Shown here piece by piece: positions 45,897 through 59,802 of a DNA stretch of 64,000 bases. The notes under the pieces are model-generated. The model worked only from the letters and a program-made list of their open reading frames with translations, was not told the origin of the DNA and ran no database searches. The stretch is from the NCBI RefSeq assembly GCF_018320785.1, contig NC_054888.1:20042438-20106437 (forward strand). The letters are read 5' to 3'. The translations under genes and the position numbers were made by a program. How positions within the stretch are numbered: the stretch's first letter is position 1; every line of letters begins with the position of its first letter. Source of the DNA: Cheilinus undulatus (taxonomy: Eukaryota; Chordata; Actinopteri; Labriformes; Labridae).

Positions 45897-47515
45897 GCTG
45901 CTTATAATCTCCCGATGAGAAGTTGGGGGAAGCTTTGACTTTACAGTGTCGTTCAATACTAGCTGGTATGACACGTATTAGCCCGGTGAGCCTAGCTGTT
46001 AATGCTAACCGCTAATAAGCTAGGTGTGTGGATGACTACTGGTGTTTTCATAGTGTTTACCTTCGTATAGCTTGCACGAGTCGTGCCCAGCTCCTTCTGG
46101 TGTTTGCAGAAACCCGAAATAATCCAGTGTCTTCGCTTTTAACCTGCCGGCTGTAGATGAACACCATTCATGTTCCCGGGCTGAGTACCGGCTTGTTTTG
46201 GAGTGAGGGGAGAGGCCGCGGCATCGCCCTGTTCTTTGGCTGCTGCCTCCTGCTGGCGTCTTTGTGTACTGCACCACGGGGGGGATATTTATCTAAGAGC
46301 TGCCCACAGTGTTTCAGGCCGAAAGTCTGTATCGATACGTGTGCACGTGACGATATATCGTCATATCGATGTTCTGAGCACAGACCTAAGCAATGTGCTT
46401 ATCAGATATGGCTGTTCCTCTTGACAATTCTTGTTTAAGCAATGCTACAATTTGCACTTTTGGTTCTTTCACAGTTGTGGACGCCTGTGACTTTTAAATC
46501 TCAATATATCACAGCTGCACAGGGGGTGTTTTGGAGGATTATTCAGGGGCTGCTCTTCTTACATGGACAAAATCAGAGAGCTCATTTGTTTTTAGTTAAA
46601 CTCAGGGGAAGATTTTATGTCGCTTCACTTTCAGATGGTGCGTGGTCGAGTCCTCAGCAGATGAAACCTGACTTTATTTTCTTGCCATTTTGCAAAGGAC
46701 AATGTCAAAGGACAATATTTATGGAGGTTTTTCCTTCTGTAGGCCAGACAACACTTTACTTTTACAATGTTCATTGTGCAAGAGCTGTTAAAACTTGAAA
46801 ATGGACTGGGTTAAAAAGAGACTGAATACTTGCTTTGAGCGCAAGAATGATGTGCAGAAATGGTTTTGGGAAGAAAATATGATTTTAGGGAAATATCTGG
46901 GCCTGATAAGAGACAAACTACCTTTGTTGTGGTCCCAGTTGTCTCTGCGTTAATAAATTAATGGAAAAAATGAACACTGGTGCCGTTTTAAAGCTGTATC
47001 TTCCCTTGGAAATGAGTGATTTCTTCCTCCATCATCGCTCCAAACTGACTGGGACTCTTCTTTAAATTTAAATATTTTTCAGTCGTTTAGCAGATTACCA
47101 AAAGTTTTTTGATTTTTGCCTGGTGAAATGTTAGAATAAACGTATTATCAGTGTGGTGAAATGTTTACGTTTGCGTTGTTGCACAATCTCTGTATCACTT
47201 TAAAAATATGAAACTTCTGTGTGCACATAACTGTGGGATTCTTCGGTATTTGGAGAATATCTAAGAGTTGGATCCTTTGGTATTTATTGACACACATCAC
47301 GTGGATGTAAACTCTCACTGGGAATGTTGCACACTACCTCACAGCTGTTCTGATTCTGAAGGCCTACCTCTAAATCGAATGTTTAACTCGACTGTTTAAA
47401 CTTGAATATCTGACGACTGTGTCCTTTGCACATCACAAAAACTGAGAAGCTGCTTGAAGAAGAGAAATGTATAAAATGTATTTTTGTACAATAAAAGTTA
47501 TAACATGAAAAAAGT
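45790..47515 (+). ncRNA. Putative spliced non-coding (or small-ORF) transcript
   Basis: A promoter-like start, a GTAAGT donor at 45891, a good acceptor (TTTGGTTCTTTCACAG, exon from 46476) and a strong 3' end together suggest a transcript. The 3' end is TTTTTGTACAATAAAAG with AATAAA at 47490-47495. Small open frames exist: 46157-46438, with a hydrophobic LFFGCCLLLASLC segment, and 46442-46798. Neither resembles a known family, and the first would lie in the intron of this model. The unit sits between the bHLH gene and bzw1 and is not linked to either. Confidence 0.35.
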
Positions 47516-47861
47516 CTGTTTTGGTAATTCTCTTCAGTTAAATTGTATTAAGTAGAAGGACAGGCTCTAATGATACATATGGAGTCTGGCTGTATTTCAG
47601 ATATCAAATAAAGGCATTCAAGACTATTGAATACTTGAAACATGATGAATATATATGCAGACCTTCATTAAGAAGATTTCTAGTGTATTAATGATTGTAT
47701 TTGGTTGAAAAGGTACAAGACAAAGCACAAGGCAGGATTTCTGAGACCCCTAACATGATGCTAGGTCGCAAATTTTAGATTAAATGTTTAAAAATTCTGC
47801 TGACAAAATGCTCACTTTCAAGGTAAATTGTGAACATGGGCATAGCACGAGGGTATTGATT

Positions 47862-48790
47862 ACCCAGGACCAGGGATAGAGCGCAAGATGATGATTTAAC
47901 AGAAGAAAGCAGGGATAGAGAGCAAGAGGAAGATGATTTAGGAGGAGAGCAAGGATAAAGAGCAAGGTGTAGATGATTTAAGAGGAGAGAGAAGGGATAG
48001 AGAGCAAGATGCTGATTTAGGAGAAGGCAGGGATAAAGAGCAATATGTAGATGATGTAGAAGAAGAAAGCAGGGATAGAGAGCAGGAGGCAGATGATTTA
48101 GGAATAGAGAGCAGGGATAGAGAGCAAGATGATGATTTAAGAGGAGAGAGCAGGGATGGCGAACAAGGTGTAGATGATTTAAGAAGAGAGCAGGGATAGA
48201 AAGCAAGACGAAGATAATTTGAAAGAAAAAGCAGGGGTAGAGAGCAAGGGGAAGATGATTTAGGAGGAGAGCAGGGATAGAAAGCAAGAGAATGGTTTAA
48301 GAGGAGAGAGCAGGGATAGAGAGCAAGGCAATGATTTAAGAGGAGAGAGCGGGGATAGAGAGCAAGGCGACTTAAGAGAAGAAAGCAGGGATAGAAAGCA
48401 AGTTGAAGATGATTTGAAAGAAAAAAAAGCAGGGATAGAGAGCAAGATGAAGATGATTTAGGAGGAGAGCAGTGATAAAGAGCAGGAGGAAGATGACTTA
48501 GGAGAAGTAAGCACGGATAGAGAGCAAGATTAAAATTTAAGAGAAGAAAGCAGGGATAAAGAGCAATGTATAGAGAATTTAGGAAGTGAGACCAGGGCTA
48601 GAGAGCAAGGTGAAGATAATTTAGGAGGAGAGCACAGGGATAGGGAGCAAGATGATTTAAGAGAAGAAAACAGGGATAAGAGGCAACATAAAGATGGAAG
48701 AGGAGAGCGCAGGGAAAGAGCAAGATGAAGATGATTTAGGAGAAGAAAGAGAGCAAGATGAGGATGTTGGAAGGGGAAAGCAGGGAAATT
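47862..48790. repeat. 0.9-kb minisatellite, units mostly 36-43 bp
   Basis: About 22 imperfect units of the form GATGATTTAAGAGGAGAGAG + CAGGGATAGAGAGCAAG run head to tail. Since many units are 36 or 42 bp, the minus strand stays open for 170 codons with a Leu/Pro/Cys-rich periodic translation; this is a by-product, not a gene. The purine bias is extreme on the plus strand. Confidence 0.9.
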
Positions 48791-49415
48791 AAGGTTTTTC
48801 TGAGGGTTCTAAAAGAGGCAGTAGTTGCAGGTAAAGAATGTGAGGGAAATGTTGAGGAATTTTTGCTATCAAAATGCATATTCATAACATTTTTCACTTG
48901 GCTGACTTGCTAATGTTGGCCCTGTGAAATTATTGTTTTATAAGGGCCCAAAATCCCTCGCTATGCCTCTGACAGTGAGAGGAGTACAGATGATTTTTAA
49001 AAAATTCCAAGTGCTGTTTAACAGAGCAAAGAAAGCTTTTTCCAAACATCCTACTTTTGTTTTCGACACTTGTATTATTTTACTTTCCACACAGAAGCTC
49101 AAGTGTTTCACAAAAAAACAAAAATTACAAGGGTCTAAATTATTACTCCAAAATCCAGTCACAACTGATCATTTCCCTCTTAAAGTGTTATGAGCATGTT
49201 TACTGTTTAATGCCATTTTTTATGTGTATTATGGCAAAGAGTCTTTGAAATTCTGGTGAAACCTTACTGAAGGCAGCACCTTTTATTTAGCTTTTAAAGG
49301 AGTGTTTAATATGGATAAAAATATGAGAAACTTGCATTAACACAAAGGTTCAGGCTGCATTATATAGATCATAACCTAAAAAAAAAGTTCAATAAAAAGG
49401 CAGAGCACTCTGTGA
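48791..49415. other. Intergenic DNA before the bzw1 3' end
   Basis: No supported gene or repeat boundary. AT-rich. Confidence 0.5.
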
Positions 49416-49431
49416 AAACATTTCAATAATC

Positions 49432-49437
49432 TTTATT
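49432..49437 (-). terminator. bzw1: Poly(A) signal of bzw1
   Basis: TTTATT on the plus strand is AATAAA on the minus strand. It lies about 640 bp after the stop codon, giving a 3' UTR of about 650 nt that ends near 49415. Confidence 0.7.
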
Positions 49438-50071
49438 TCATAAAAAAGTCAATCGGTTTATATCAGATTAAAGAAAGTAGAAACCAATAATAATCCGTTA
49501 GCTGGCGAGGCATCTTACGGGGGCGTGTCTTCAGAAGTAGCGACCTTGACACGCGGTACAGGTTTACCCGAAAAGAGAGAAGGCGAGAAGTTTCAGACCC
49601 GACAGGAGCCAAAACATGAGCTGGGCGAAATCATAAAAACTCAGAGGGGGGATAAAAATCTGAAAAATAAACTTTGGCAAAAATATTTATCGTCTGCCTT
49701 GTCGCGTGGCAAATACGCGACTCACACGAATCAAAGATCCGTCGAAGCGGCGGCCATCGAGATCACATGGAATGTTTTTTTCTTTTTTTAATCCAAATTA
49801 CGACAAGAATAAGACCGAAAAATAAAGATGAGGGATTTAGCGATTACCACGTGACCAAAACAGGTTACGAATCAGGACAGAGCCCTTTTCATGGAGTTAA
49901 AAATAACATTTAAATCTTTTAGAGGTGGAAGAATGTGTTTGTTTTGAGGGGATAAAGAATAAGTAACAGGAGGTAGAATAGAAAGAAGGGAAAAGACGCT
50001 TTACTGCTCCTGCTGCTACTTATAAAAAAAAAAAAAAGAAAAAACAAAAGCTCATCTGGCGGTGGAGGTTT

Positions 50072-53000
50072 TCAGTCCGTCTCCTCTTCAGATTCAGACT
50101 CTGCAAGAAAATCAGACAATCAGAAATTACTGATTCAGTCATGATTAGAGGCATACACAGAAAATACAAACCAAGATGTTCAAGGTAGAAGGAATTTTTT
50201 AAAGGGGCGGGCAGCAAAGATTTTAGTGGTGGCCCGGTCTGATCTGAGGTTTACAAAATTAGATAATTGTTTACATTTTAAATCATGTTTAGAAATTTAA
50301 TGAATGACCGTGTTTTAAGGCCACCCTGAAAAATGAAATAATTAAGAAGATCCACTGATTTGGGGGCGAAAAATAGGAAAATTTTCACGTCCCAAAAAAA
50401 GTAATTTCAGATTATAAAGTCTATGGTTATAAGACTGCAATCTCAGAATTACAGATTATAAAGTCTGTTTACAAGAAAACAATCTCAGAATTACAGAGAT
50501 CATAAAGTTGTAAATTCACAGGAAAAACTCAAAATATCAGAGTTTAAAAGTCTTCAATTTTGACATTAAATCTCAAAAATATTAAGTTTTTAAAATTGAT
50601 TATTTAAAACACTGTTAAGTCAAGAATTTACAAGAAACCAAACTGAGAACAGTGGTTGAAGTTTTGACTTTTTCACTGTTTAATCTAAAAAAATTCCAGG
50701 TTTTGGTTGACTTACATTAACAACTTTTAAGGTAAAATATTTTTTGTACTTTTCGTTGTAAATGAGTGACTTTTTAAACTTGAGAATGAAGTTTTTGCTT
50801 AAAAATAACAGATCTTCGTTATGATTTTCTTTCTAAAGTGGACCCTATACACTGCCATTATAATGCATAGTTATACATAGATTATTTTTTTCAAGAACAC
50901 ATGTCTGTAGGCCTGTTATCTTAGTGAAAAGTGACAGGAAATCACAACACTCATTTTCACAATTGCAAAGCTAAAATGCAGCATGTTGGCATGGCTTTAT
51001 AAAAATATGGCACTTCAAGGAACTTCAGGAACTACAAATTCTTACAGACTTCAATTTGATAGCAACCTAGAATCGATAAAGACACTGCAACCTGCTTTTC
51101 AAATTACAAGTACGCATTACTAACTCAAAAACATGATAAATGAAGCAGCTGTAACACTGCAAACTAGATTATTTGCCCTTCTTCTCTTCATGTCATGTAA
51201 GACATGTTTTTTTTTTTTTTTTTTGCTCCTTCTTCAAGATATTAAGATATTTTTTGTAATTTAAAATATTACCTCTAAAGAAAAAAGCACTTCCTAAATC
51301 TTAACCCTTGATCTTTAATCTCCAAAGACAGAAACTGAAAATTAAATTATCTGGTGCAGGTTTAATAATTCTCATTTATGGACACTCAGTGAGAGCGATC
51401 GCATCTTCTCCTGTTCTGACATGTCAGAAAAACTGCAGTGAGAGACATTTAACGCCTCGGGGTGAACAGAAATGTGGGCGGTTATTTTTTTACCTTCCTC
51501 CGCGTTTTTCAGCCACTCCACAAATTTTTTCATCTGCTCGAGGAAAACGCTCTTCCCCTTGGCAAGGTGGGCGTCGTTGTACCACTTCAGTATGGCCTCT
51601 TCGCTTAATACATCCGCTGTTTGATAAGAGAGAGAGAGACGGAGTGTTAAAGCTGTGCAAATGTATTCAATACATTAGAGAGCTGAAAATATGCCTCAGT
51701 TACAAAGGAAGAAACACTAACTGATGCTTTGGAAAGGAACTGCTTTTGGCCCTCTTTAATCTTTTTGATTTCAGTACAAAAGCTTTAGCTTCTTAAATGG
51801 TTTGTGCACCAGTCAGAGGCTGATAATGTCAAAAAAGAATTAAAAAGCCAGATTTATGAGCCTTAATGTTAAAAATCACACCCAACATAAGAAGAAACAA
51901 CCTTGTACTTTAAAGCAATGAAGGTACAAATACTTTTATGACTCTTTCAGGTGAGCAGATGTGACAGACCTTTGTAGAACAGCACCACGATCTTCTGAAA
52001 GGCCTTCATGAAGTGGATGTTGTCGTAGCAGTACTCCTGGATCTTCAGCAGCAGGCTGAGCTCGGACAGACCCTGGGAGGTGAAGGCTTTCAGCAGGAGG
52101 CTGTATTGCTGCAGGAGCATGAGGAGTGATGATTAGGAGATGATCAAGAGGATATTTTACAGGCTTTACTTCGACTTAAGAGGGATTTTCCGTTCTTATT
52201 CCCATCTGCATTGACTTTCACACCTTCTATAATCACCGCATTATCAGCTGAGCAGGGAGGGAACTTCACAGACCGTCTGCAGCGAGCTGTGCATGCAAAC
52301 AGGCCTGTACCGGCTCACATTTGAAATAACAGTCCAAACACTATTCTAACAGACGATGCATTAACATGGATTTAATATGCATTGTTGACATTCAGATGCC
52401 AAGTTATGCTCCTTGATGTCAGTGTGGATGCATCTCAGAAAACAGGCTGCATTTTTAATTCAAACTCCACAAAGTACTCACTGATTTGATCATTTTAGAT
52501 CATTTTCTTAGCTCATATTTGCACTGCAACAAAGTCAGAATCGCTGGTGCATTTTCCCTAAACCTTCTTGTCTTTGCCTTCAAACATGAAGTAATCTTTG
52601 TTTTGCAATGCACTTTCAATAACACTCCAACCCTGCTCTGATTGCATCAGGCTTCAACATTTTTAGACCTGCTACAACCTGCCGTTGCTGTGCCAAGATT
52701 CATAATCTTTTCTCTCATTACTGATTCGTTAACAGTTTCTGAGGATTAAGAGTATTTATTTAAAAGTGGATTAAAAAGATCTTTAAATTTGATCTAGGAG
52801 CTTAGTGGTCACGTTTACCTTCAAGTGTTTGATGGCTTGTTCGGTCACCAGCTCCTCTTTCTTGTTCCACTCCACGCAGCTCATCACGCTGGTCCAGATG
52901 ATGCTGATCATGGTCTGCTCTGAGAGGTTGGCCTTTTTCATCTCCTCTTTGGTGAAGGCGATAATCTGCATAACCGAGAGATAAAACAATGCTGGGTTAG

Positions 53001-56000
53001 GGGTTCTCATTGTATCATGATTTGTCCTGTTTTAAAGCTTCATTTCCACTAGGGATGAGTACGAGTGCTCTGGTTATCCATGTGGCCGTTAACTTGTTTT
53101 AAGATGCAATATTTGGACTGATTTGGCATTTCAAGTGTAATTGAACATACTGCCTAACAGGATATATTCCTTAAGCAAGACATTTTAAATGGTAAACGGA
53201 CAGGTTTGGCTTTATTAGCACAGCGAGCCTCAATACAAGAACCCTATCAGTCGCACTCAAGCTGCTAAGCACAAGGAATTCTCTTTTCTCAACCAAAAAC
53301 AAGTATACATGAATATTTTATTCTAATTTCACTGAGCTATTTATTCCCCAACAACTGACTTTATTATCGATATCAAATATTCATTCATTTTTTAAAAATT
53401 TTAACCCATTTTAAAGCCAGTTTTTTGTCATGATGACACCATAATTTTCAATTAAAAAAGCAGAAAAATTAAATATTTTCAAAATACTACATGCAAACTA
53501 ATTTGTGTGTTCAATTATTACAGCCTGGGATTCAAAATGATTAGCAGCAACATTAATTTTTTTTTTTTTTTTTTTAGCATGTTTCTCATCCAAATGCCGA
53601 GGGCTGGACAATTAATCAAAAATTAGGTCAAATCGCAGAAGTTGCAATATTTCTTTAACCTTAAATTTGAGTCAAAATACTGGTTTAATCTATTTCTGCG
53701 GCAGAGATGTCATGCATTGCACACCATGCAATCATTAAACACATTTTTTAGAATAGTCTACAAAAAAACATATTTCCTTCATTTTTTTTTACATTTTTCT
53801 GATTAAATATGATGACATAAAAATTATCATTCCCTTTAATACAATAATTCATATCCAATTTGCAATACGAGTCAAAATCATCACAGTTAGATATTTTTTC
53901 AAAATTGTTCAGGCCTAGTTTTATTCAATATTGTGTCGGTTATAAAATAGAATGATTTATTGCTTGTGTTTGTTGTAAAATATATAAGATTACAAACTTA
54001 AGGAATAGTTGCATATAAAATCACAATCCTTCGTTCAGCCCTACGTATGCCAAATATGGTCAAAATGACGCCATCTGGTGGAGAGTAGTAAAAACGATCA
54101 ATTTCAAGACAAAAGTCCAGACTGGCATGCAGATATAATAAAATACATGTATTGTGCTTTAGGTGAATGAGGTCAAAAATGTCAGTTTGAATGGGTTTCA
54201 ATGGTGCATTTTTTGCGCTTGACTGCAACTCTTGCTTGTAAACGGTGTGTTTTAGACTTACTGCAGGAGCTGAGCTGGCAGTAAGATCAAATAAAAATAC
54301 AGAATCTTACCAAAATTATTAAATGACAAGAGCATAAAATGCACACAATCTCCCCGAAGAGTTCAAGGATACTCCACTCAAAAGGCAAACCAACACTGGC
54401 TCAGTCGGTGCCTGTTAGCTTACAATGCTATGATGGTACCAGAGAAGAGAAGTTCAGCCTTCTCCTCTTTGAAACTCATGAATGGAAACATTTAATTTTG
54501 TGGTCAGGGAAGACTTCTTTGAGCTTCTTTTAAGCAGAAGTAAAAGGAAAGAGCAGCACGTCAGTCACGGACATAAATCACCATGGAGACAGGCGATGCC
54601 GTTTTTCTGTCTAAGAGGTCTGATGAGGAGTCAATGGCAATGACTCAATTAAGTTTGGACTGTTTCATTCATATTATGGAGCTCCATGTTGCCTTTTCTG
54701 TATATTTATACATTAGTAACCCTCAGTAACACAAGCATCTCTTGTTTCTTATTCAGACCTGAGATGTGAAATATTCATGTCCAACATAACAGAGAACATA
54801 GTTGGAAACCTGTAGCTCTGCTGTGACATCTGCTTCTTTGAGATTAATTTTGGGGCTTTTCATCTTTACTAGAGAGTGATAGGACTGTGGATAGCGCCAG
54901 AAACCGGGACCAGAGAATAGGGAATGACATGCGATGAAAAAGCCACTGGCTGGACTTTGACCTGGGCTGCCCACCTAGCCAATGATATTTCATTTTTACT
55001 GCAATCAAAATAAGATCAGAAGTACTTAAACTCCTGTAAAATCCCTATCCTTATAACATATATGTCAATCAGGGTCATTGCCTGGTCTGTTGATGTTTTA
55101 ACCAATAGAAAAACACCATCAATGCATCAAAGTCAAAGCTTAGAACTGATTTGTCTGCACATGTGTCAATCATGTGTCTAGCCCGGCTTCTTACACTGAA
55201 AGGACCTGCTGCCTCACGTCAGAGTGTAGCTAATCAGACAAAAAGGAAGCAAATATTATGTAAGAGTATAATGGCAGGTACAGCTTCCTTAGAAAAGTAC
55301 CAGGGGATAAATATGCTGCATTTTGCACCCTTTACAAATGACCATTTCCAGTCATCCATAGTGAAAATGCTGGCATAAAGAAATCAACTGTAGCATCACT
55401 ACTGTGGCTTCAGAGAGATAAACACCCACGGATGCAGCCCTCCTGTTTGTTTAATTACATTTTCCACATAAAATTTTGGCTGTATTGATGAAAAAACACA
55501 CTGTGCACACATGTGGGTTTGAGGTCCCTATTCAGAGGTGTAATAATGTCAATGCTAGTTTATCAGCCACTAAATCACATCAGGTAGCAGCAGCATAGCC
55601 TCTAAAACCTCTTACTGCCTGGCTACCACAAGGTCTTTAATAGCACTTGCATGGCTCATTTGTATTCTGCTGCGTGACTCATTGTGTTTCCTCCTTTGTT
55701 GGTCAACGGTTAAGTACTTGAGGGATGAGGTGATGTGCGTCAGCCACAAACACTCAAATTATGAAACGTTGCAAGAGGGAGGTTAGGATAACGAGGGCGC
55801 TGAAATCTGCGACCAAAGAGGAACAATAAGGACATTCACACTTGCACATGCTAAACTAACATGCGAGTTAAAGCCACTAAATTTTGACTTGATTCTAATG
55901 TAGTTTTGGCGTCTTCCTGCAGGTGCATTTCCGTGCCAACTCATAAGATTCCCTGAAAAAACAACAAAAAAAAAAAGGATCTGCTGGATTTTTATTTTCC

Positions 56001-59000
56001 ATAAATGAAGCAGCCTCACCTCCTTCTGAGGGTCACCACGGGACATCTGCTCCGTGAGCTCCTTCTGCAGCTCCTTGCGGGCGCCGATGGATTGCTGGTT
56101 TCGGGCGAAGTCGGACAGCTCCTTTAGCCCGGCGTCGGTGAAGTACTTAGAAAAATGCTCGCAGCTCCGTTTGTTGGCAGGAAAGAGTTCCTGTGGGGCA
56201 GAGATGTTTAAAGGTCAAACAGAGTAGCTGAAAATATCAGTGGAAAATGACCCAAAAGATAGAAAAATTATTATTCTAGCTGTAACGTAACAGATCCTAC
56301 CATCAGCCTGTTGTCCATGCCGACTCTGCGGAGACTACCAGCAACTGAGTTGATGTCCTTCTCATTGATCCAAGTTGAGAACAGCTTGACGGCGAAGGCT
56401 GCAGATACTCCTGAGAAACAATCAAGACAAGAGATCATTTTTAGAAAATGTTGTTGCATAAGAGATAAACAGGGCTGCAGCCAAGAATTATTTTCATTCT
56501 AGCAAATTAAATGATTGTTCTTTCTACAAAATCTAAGAAAACTGAGCAAAACTCCCTGTATTGTCAACAAGCAAGCATCAGATATCGCTTTGCATCAGGG
56601 AGCATAACATCCATTGAATATCTTATCCTCTAGCACTTTAACTTGGATAAACAGGAACTGTCAGGCTATGTATTGGACAGCAGCTGGCTGAATAGGTTCA
56701 GATATTACTAATGTATCACTATCTCCACTTCATAAAACCAAACAAGCTCTGTGAGTTCGTAAATTGAAAGAAAACCCAGTAGGACACTCCCAGAGCCTTG
56801 CCAACCTCCCTTGTTCCTCATTCCTCATCTATGTCTGCACAAGCAGCAGAAAGGAGCAGGGCAACAGGGTAAAAACAGCATGTCGCATCACGCTGCTTCA
56901 TGTTGCATCACTTGGTGTTAGGACACTGGCAGGAACTAGTGAATTAAGCTGATTGTGACACAGACGTTGGCTTACATCACATGTGAGAGCACCAACAGAT
57001 AGCTTCACAGTGCAAATGCTGTCATTTAAGAAGCTTGAGCTGCAAAAATGTTTGACAATACTGCTTGAAAAGACACTAAAATGATCAATTAATATTGACA
57101 AACCTGACACAGACATTTATGAGAGTAAATCAAACATTTCAAGCTTTCCTCCTGAAGGAGTTTCTGCTCACCTTCTTTGACGAGGTTCTCGTTGAAGAGG
57201 CTGTTCAGGATGGAGGCTGATAGGTTGCCATTGGCTAGCAGGATGCCGGTCAGCATGGCCAGCTTGTTGCGCTCAGACTCAGTGAACCCTTTTAGAAACA
57301 GCAGCAACTGCAGAGAGAGAAACAGGCACAGATTTATTTGGTGTTTGGGTTATAGAGATGACTGAAAACAGCGTATTTGCTTTGAGGATTGGAATAAACA
57401 TGATGATTACAACCAAGCAGGTGTGGCAGCTGGGCTAAAATCTGCTTTATAAACCTCGTTATCACCACTTTTGCTCAGTATGATAAAACTGTGTTTAACA
57501 CCTGCACTATTGAGAAGAAAACATCCTCAGCAAGAGTGATGATTCTGAAGTATAGTGGGCAAAAGATGTATCAGAAAAAGGGGGTATTAACTGCTTTAAA
57601 ATGCATTTGACCCCATTTAAACATGGTTTCTCCTTTAAACATATGTAGATTGATTCTTCATTATAAGACTTTGAAATATCAAACATTTCTGAAAAGGGTG
57701 AGACAAATAAAATTATTATTATGAGAAATCAGACCAGAGAATCTGGGACCTTTAATCAGGCCATGTGAAATGTGTGGAAGCAAAAGGTAGCAGCTGCACC
57801 TGCAGACATGACAGCCACTGCTCAGTATTTTATACCTGAATATTGGTCGCACCAGAATAAAAGGAAGAAGATGATTTAGATAAAAAGAGTTCAAAAAGTG
57901 TCCTTTGCACCAAATTCTGCTAGAAATACTGACTAAATGATAAATAGAATTTATCCAAATCCCTACAATCACCAAACAAGTACAATTTCAGTTATTTAAT
58001 CACCATTTCCATCTTTTCACCTGCTGAATTTCTCTTTCGTCCCATCTGAAGTAAACAAAATGCCAGCATTTCCTCAACATGCCAAACCTGCTTGGCAAGT
58101 TTCACCCTCACCTCAAAAATAATTGGACCGCAGCATTTAAAACAAGTCATGCAACTTAAAAAAACAGGACAAATCTATATCATGAAACACTCACCTTCTT
58201 GATCTCCTCCTCGAAACCCTTCTCCAGGTACTTGTAACGCCTGATCAGCTTGTTAAAAACCTGCATTAGATACAGAGCCGTGCAGAAGTTTACTCAGTAC
58301 TTTAACAATTATTTCTAGGCTGTTATGTGGATATAAAATACAAAAACAATGATTTTTACCTGAGCATATGCTTGCATGGTCTCCAGGTCTTCTTGTGCCG
58401 TAAAGAGGCAGTACTCTGTGCGGGTCATGTCCTCAGATAGAGTCCCGCCTGGGGCTACAAAGGAGAAAACAACAGTGATTTAGTTTCTTTTTTTTTTATT
58501 TAACCTTCATTTAACCAGGAGAAAACCTCATTGAGATTTAAAATCTTTTTAAAGGGTGTCCTGGCCAAGACAGCAGCAGTAAACATCATACAACACAATA
58601 CAAGATATGTAGTCCATATGGGGGAAAAACATACAGGAATTTAAGCAGCAGCTATTTACCAGAATCAGACAGAATTACCAATTAATAAAAGCATTTGCAT
58701 CTAGATGTGCCTGCCTTCAAGTCTTACAACTTTCTCTTAAAAGTGTCAAATAAAAAGACAATTAACGACAGTGTCCAAACTGCAGAAAAGCGCCAGAGAA
58801 GAACTAGCATCATGCATGCTTTCCCCTTCAACAGTTGAATAGAAAAACAGCTAGTGCTTTTATACTGAAAGGTCAAAGTATAACATTTCAAGCATGGATG
58901 TGGGTATTATTAATGCACCACTATCTCAATTTTTTTACAAGCTGATGAGATCAGTTGAGTGGGAAAAGTAAAAAAAAAGAAAAACACACAATGTTCCTGC

Positions 59001-59802
59001 AAGACACTCCCAGTGCCTTCTTCCCTGTGCTCTTCTATGCTAGTAATTGAGAGGAAACTAGAGAGGTAAAGTGGTGCATGAGCTGTCAAAAAATCTAATT
59101 AAATCTAACTAAATTTCTGTAGATGCACACTCACGTTGCATGCTGTTAGTACTTTGGTCTTAGTTTTAACAGAAGTGGTAAGATTTACAAACCACTTCTT
59201 TATTATCAGACAAAAAAACTTCTGAATTCAGGACCAAAACATAAGAAAAATACCTAAATATTCCCTGATTCATAGATGCATGTTCTGCTTGCACTTCTTA
59301 CTGCTCTAGAGACTTTAATTCAACAAAATTTAATGCAAGAGTAGAAAAAGAGAAGACTGGGTTTCCTATGTTATGGCTTTCTTACTCGAGCACAGAACTT
59401 TGCTCCATTTCCTGCACATGCATGCTCCAGAATGACAATAAACCCCCTCAAACGCTTTTGTCCCCGAAGAGAAACTCACCCAGCATCCCGCCGGCCACCA
59501 GGATGTCAAAGAGTGTCTCTGCATATCGGCGGTAGTCAAGCCTGGAGCCAGAGGCATCAAGGAACTTCGCGACCGCTTCCAAATCAGTGCCAGTTTGATT
59601 CAAGCCTTGTACGATACTTTCTTGAAACTGAGAAGGTTCAAATCTCTCCTTTTCATCTGCAGAGGAGAAAACACACATTTTAGAGGAGAAAACAGAGAAG
59701 GGGAAGAATGCTATTTATACCCAAAAATGAATACACACCTCTTTTCCTCGTTTTGAAACGCTGGCCGGTTAGCGTTGGCTTTTGCTGCTTTTGATTATTC
59801 AT
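50072..59802 (-). CDS. bzw1: bzw1: basic leucine zipper and W2 domain protein 1 (eIF5-mimic)
   Basis: Cytosolic translation regulator (5MP family) that competes with eIF5 for eIF2 and related initiation factors and so tightens start-codon choice. Coding exons (high to low): 59739-59802, 59480-59656, 58360-58454, 58195-58260, 57172-57307, 56301-56410, 56020-56190, 52819-52965, 51970-52108, 51494-51616, 50072-50100. They total 1257 nt, 418 residues plus stop; human BZW1 has 419. It begins [20 protein letters not shown]. The MIF4G-like helical region is followed by the W2 domain (about 250 to the end, with [12 protein letters not shown]-like and [14 protein letters not shown] motifs) and an acidic EEESESEEE tail. 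[21 protein letters not shown] and [10 protein letters not shown] match BZW1 better than BZW2. All splice sites are GT-AG. It is intact, with no breaks. Confidence 0.97.
50101..51493 (-). other. bzw1 last intron
   Basis: AT-rich with a T18 run near 51207. No other feature is seen. It separates the 29-nt coding part of the last exon from the W2 domain exons. Confidence 0.7.
52966..56019 (-). other. 3.1-kb bzw1 intron with an interspersed repeat
   Basis: Between W2-domain exons. It contains a repeat at about 54030-54240 with GACGCCATCTGGTGG (54067-54081) and GTGCATTTTTTGCGCTTGA. This repeat is related to the interior of the piggyBac-like MITE at 34.3-34.9 kb. A T18 run occurs near 53560. No exon or RNA gene was seen. 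Confidence 0.6.
58490..58620. repeat. Interspersed repeat of TTTATTTAACC type
   Basis: TTTATTTAACCTTCATTTAA, then CAGGAGAAAACCTCATTGAG and GTCCTGGCCAAGACAGCAGC. This block order recurs widely in vertebrate genomes as an old interspersed repeat. The class is not assigned. Confidence 0.45.

Noticed and set aside
47775-48287. 170-codon minus-strand open frame with Leu/Pro/Cys repeats
   Set aside because: By-product of a minisatellite whose unit is often a multiple of three; no promoter or homology.
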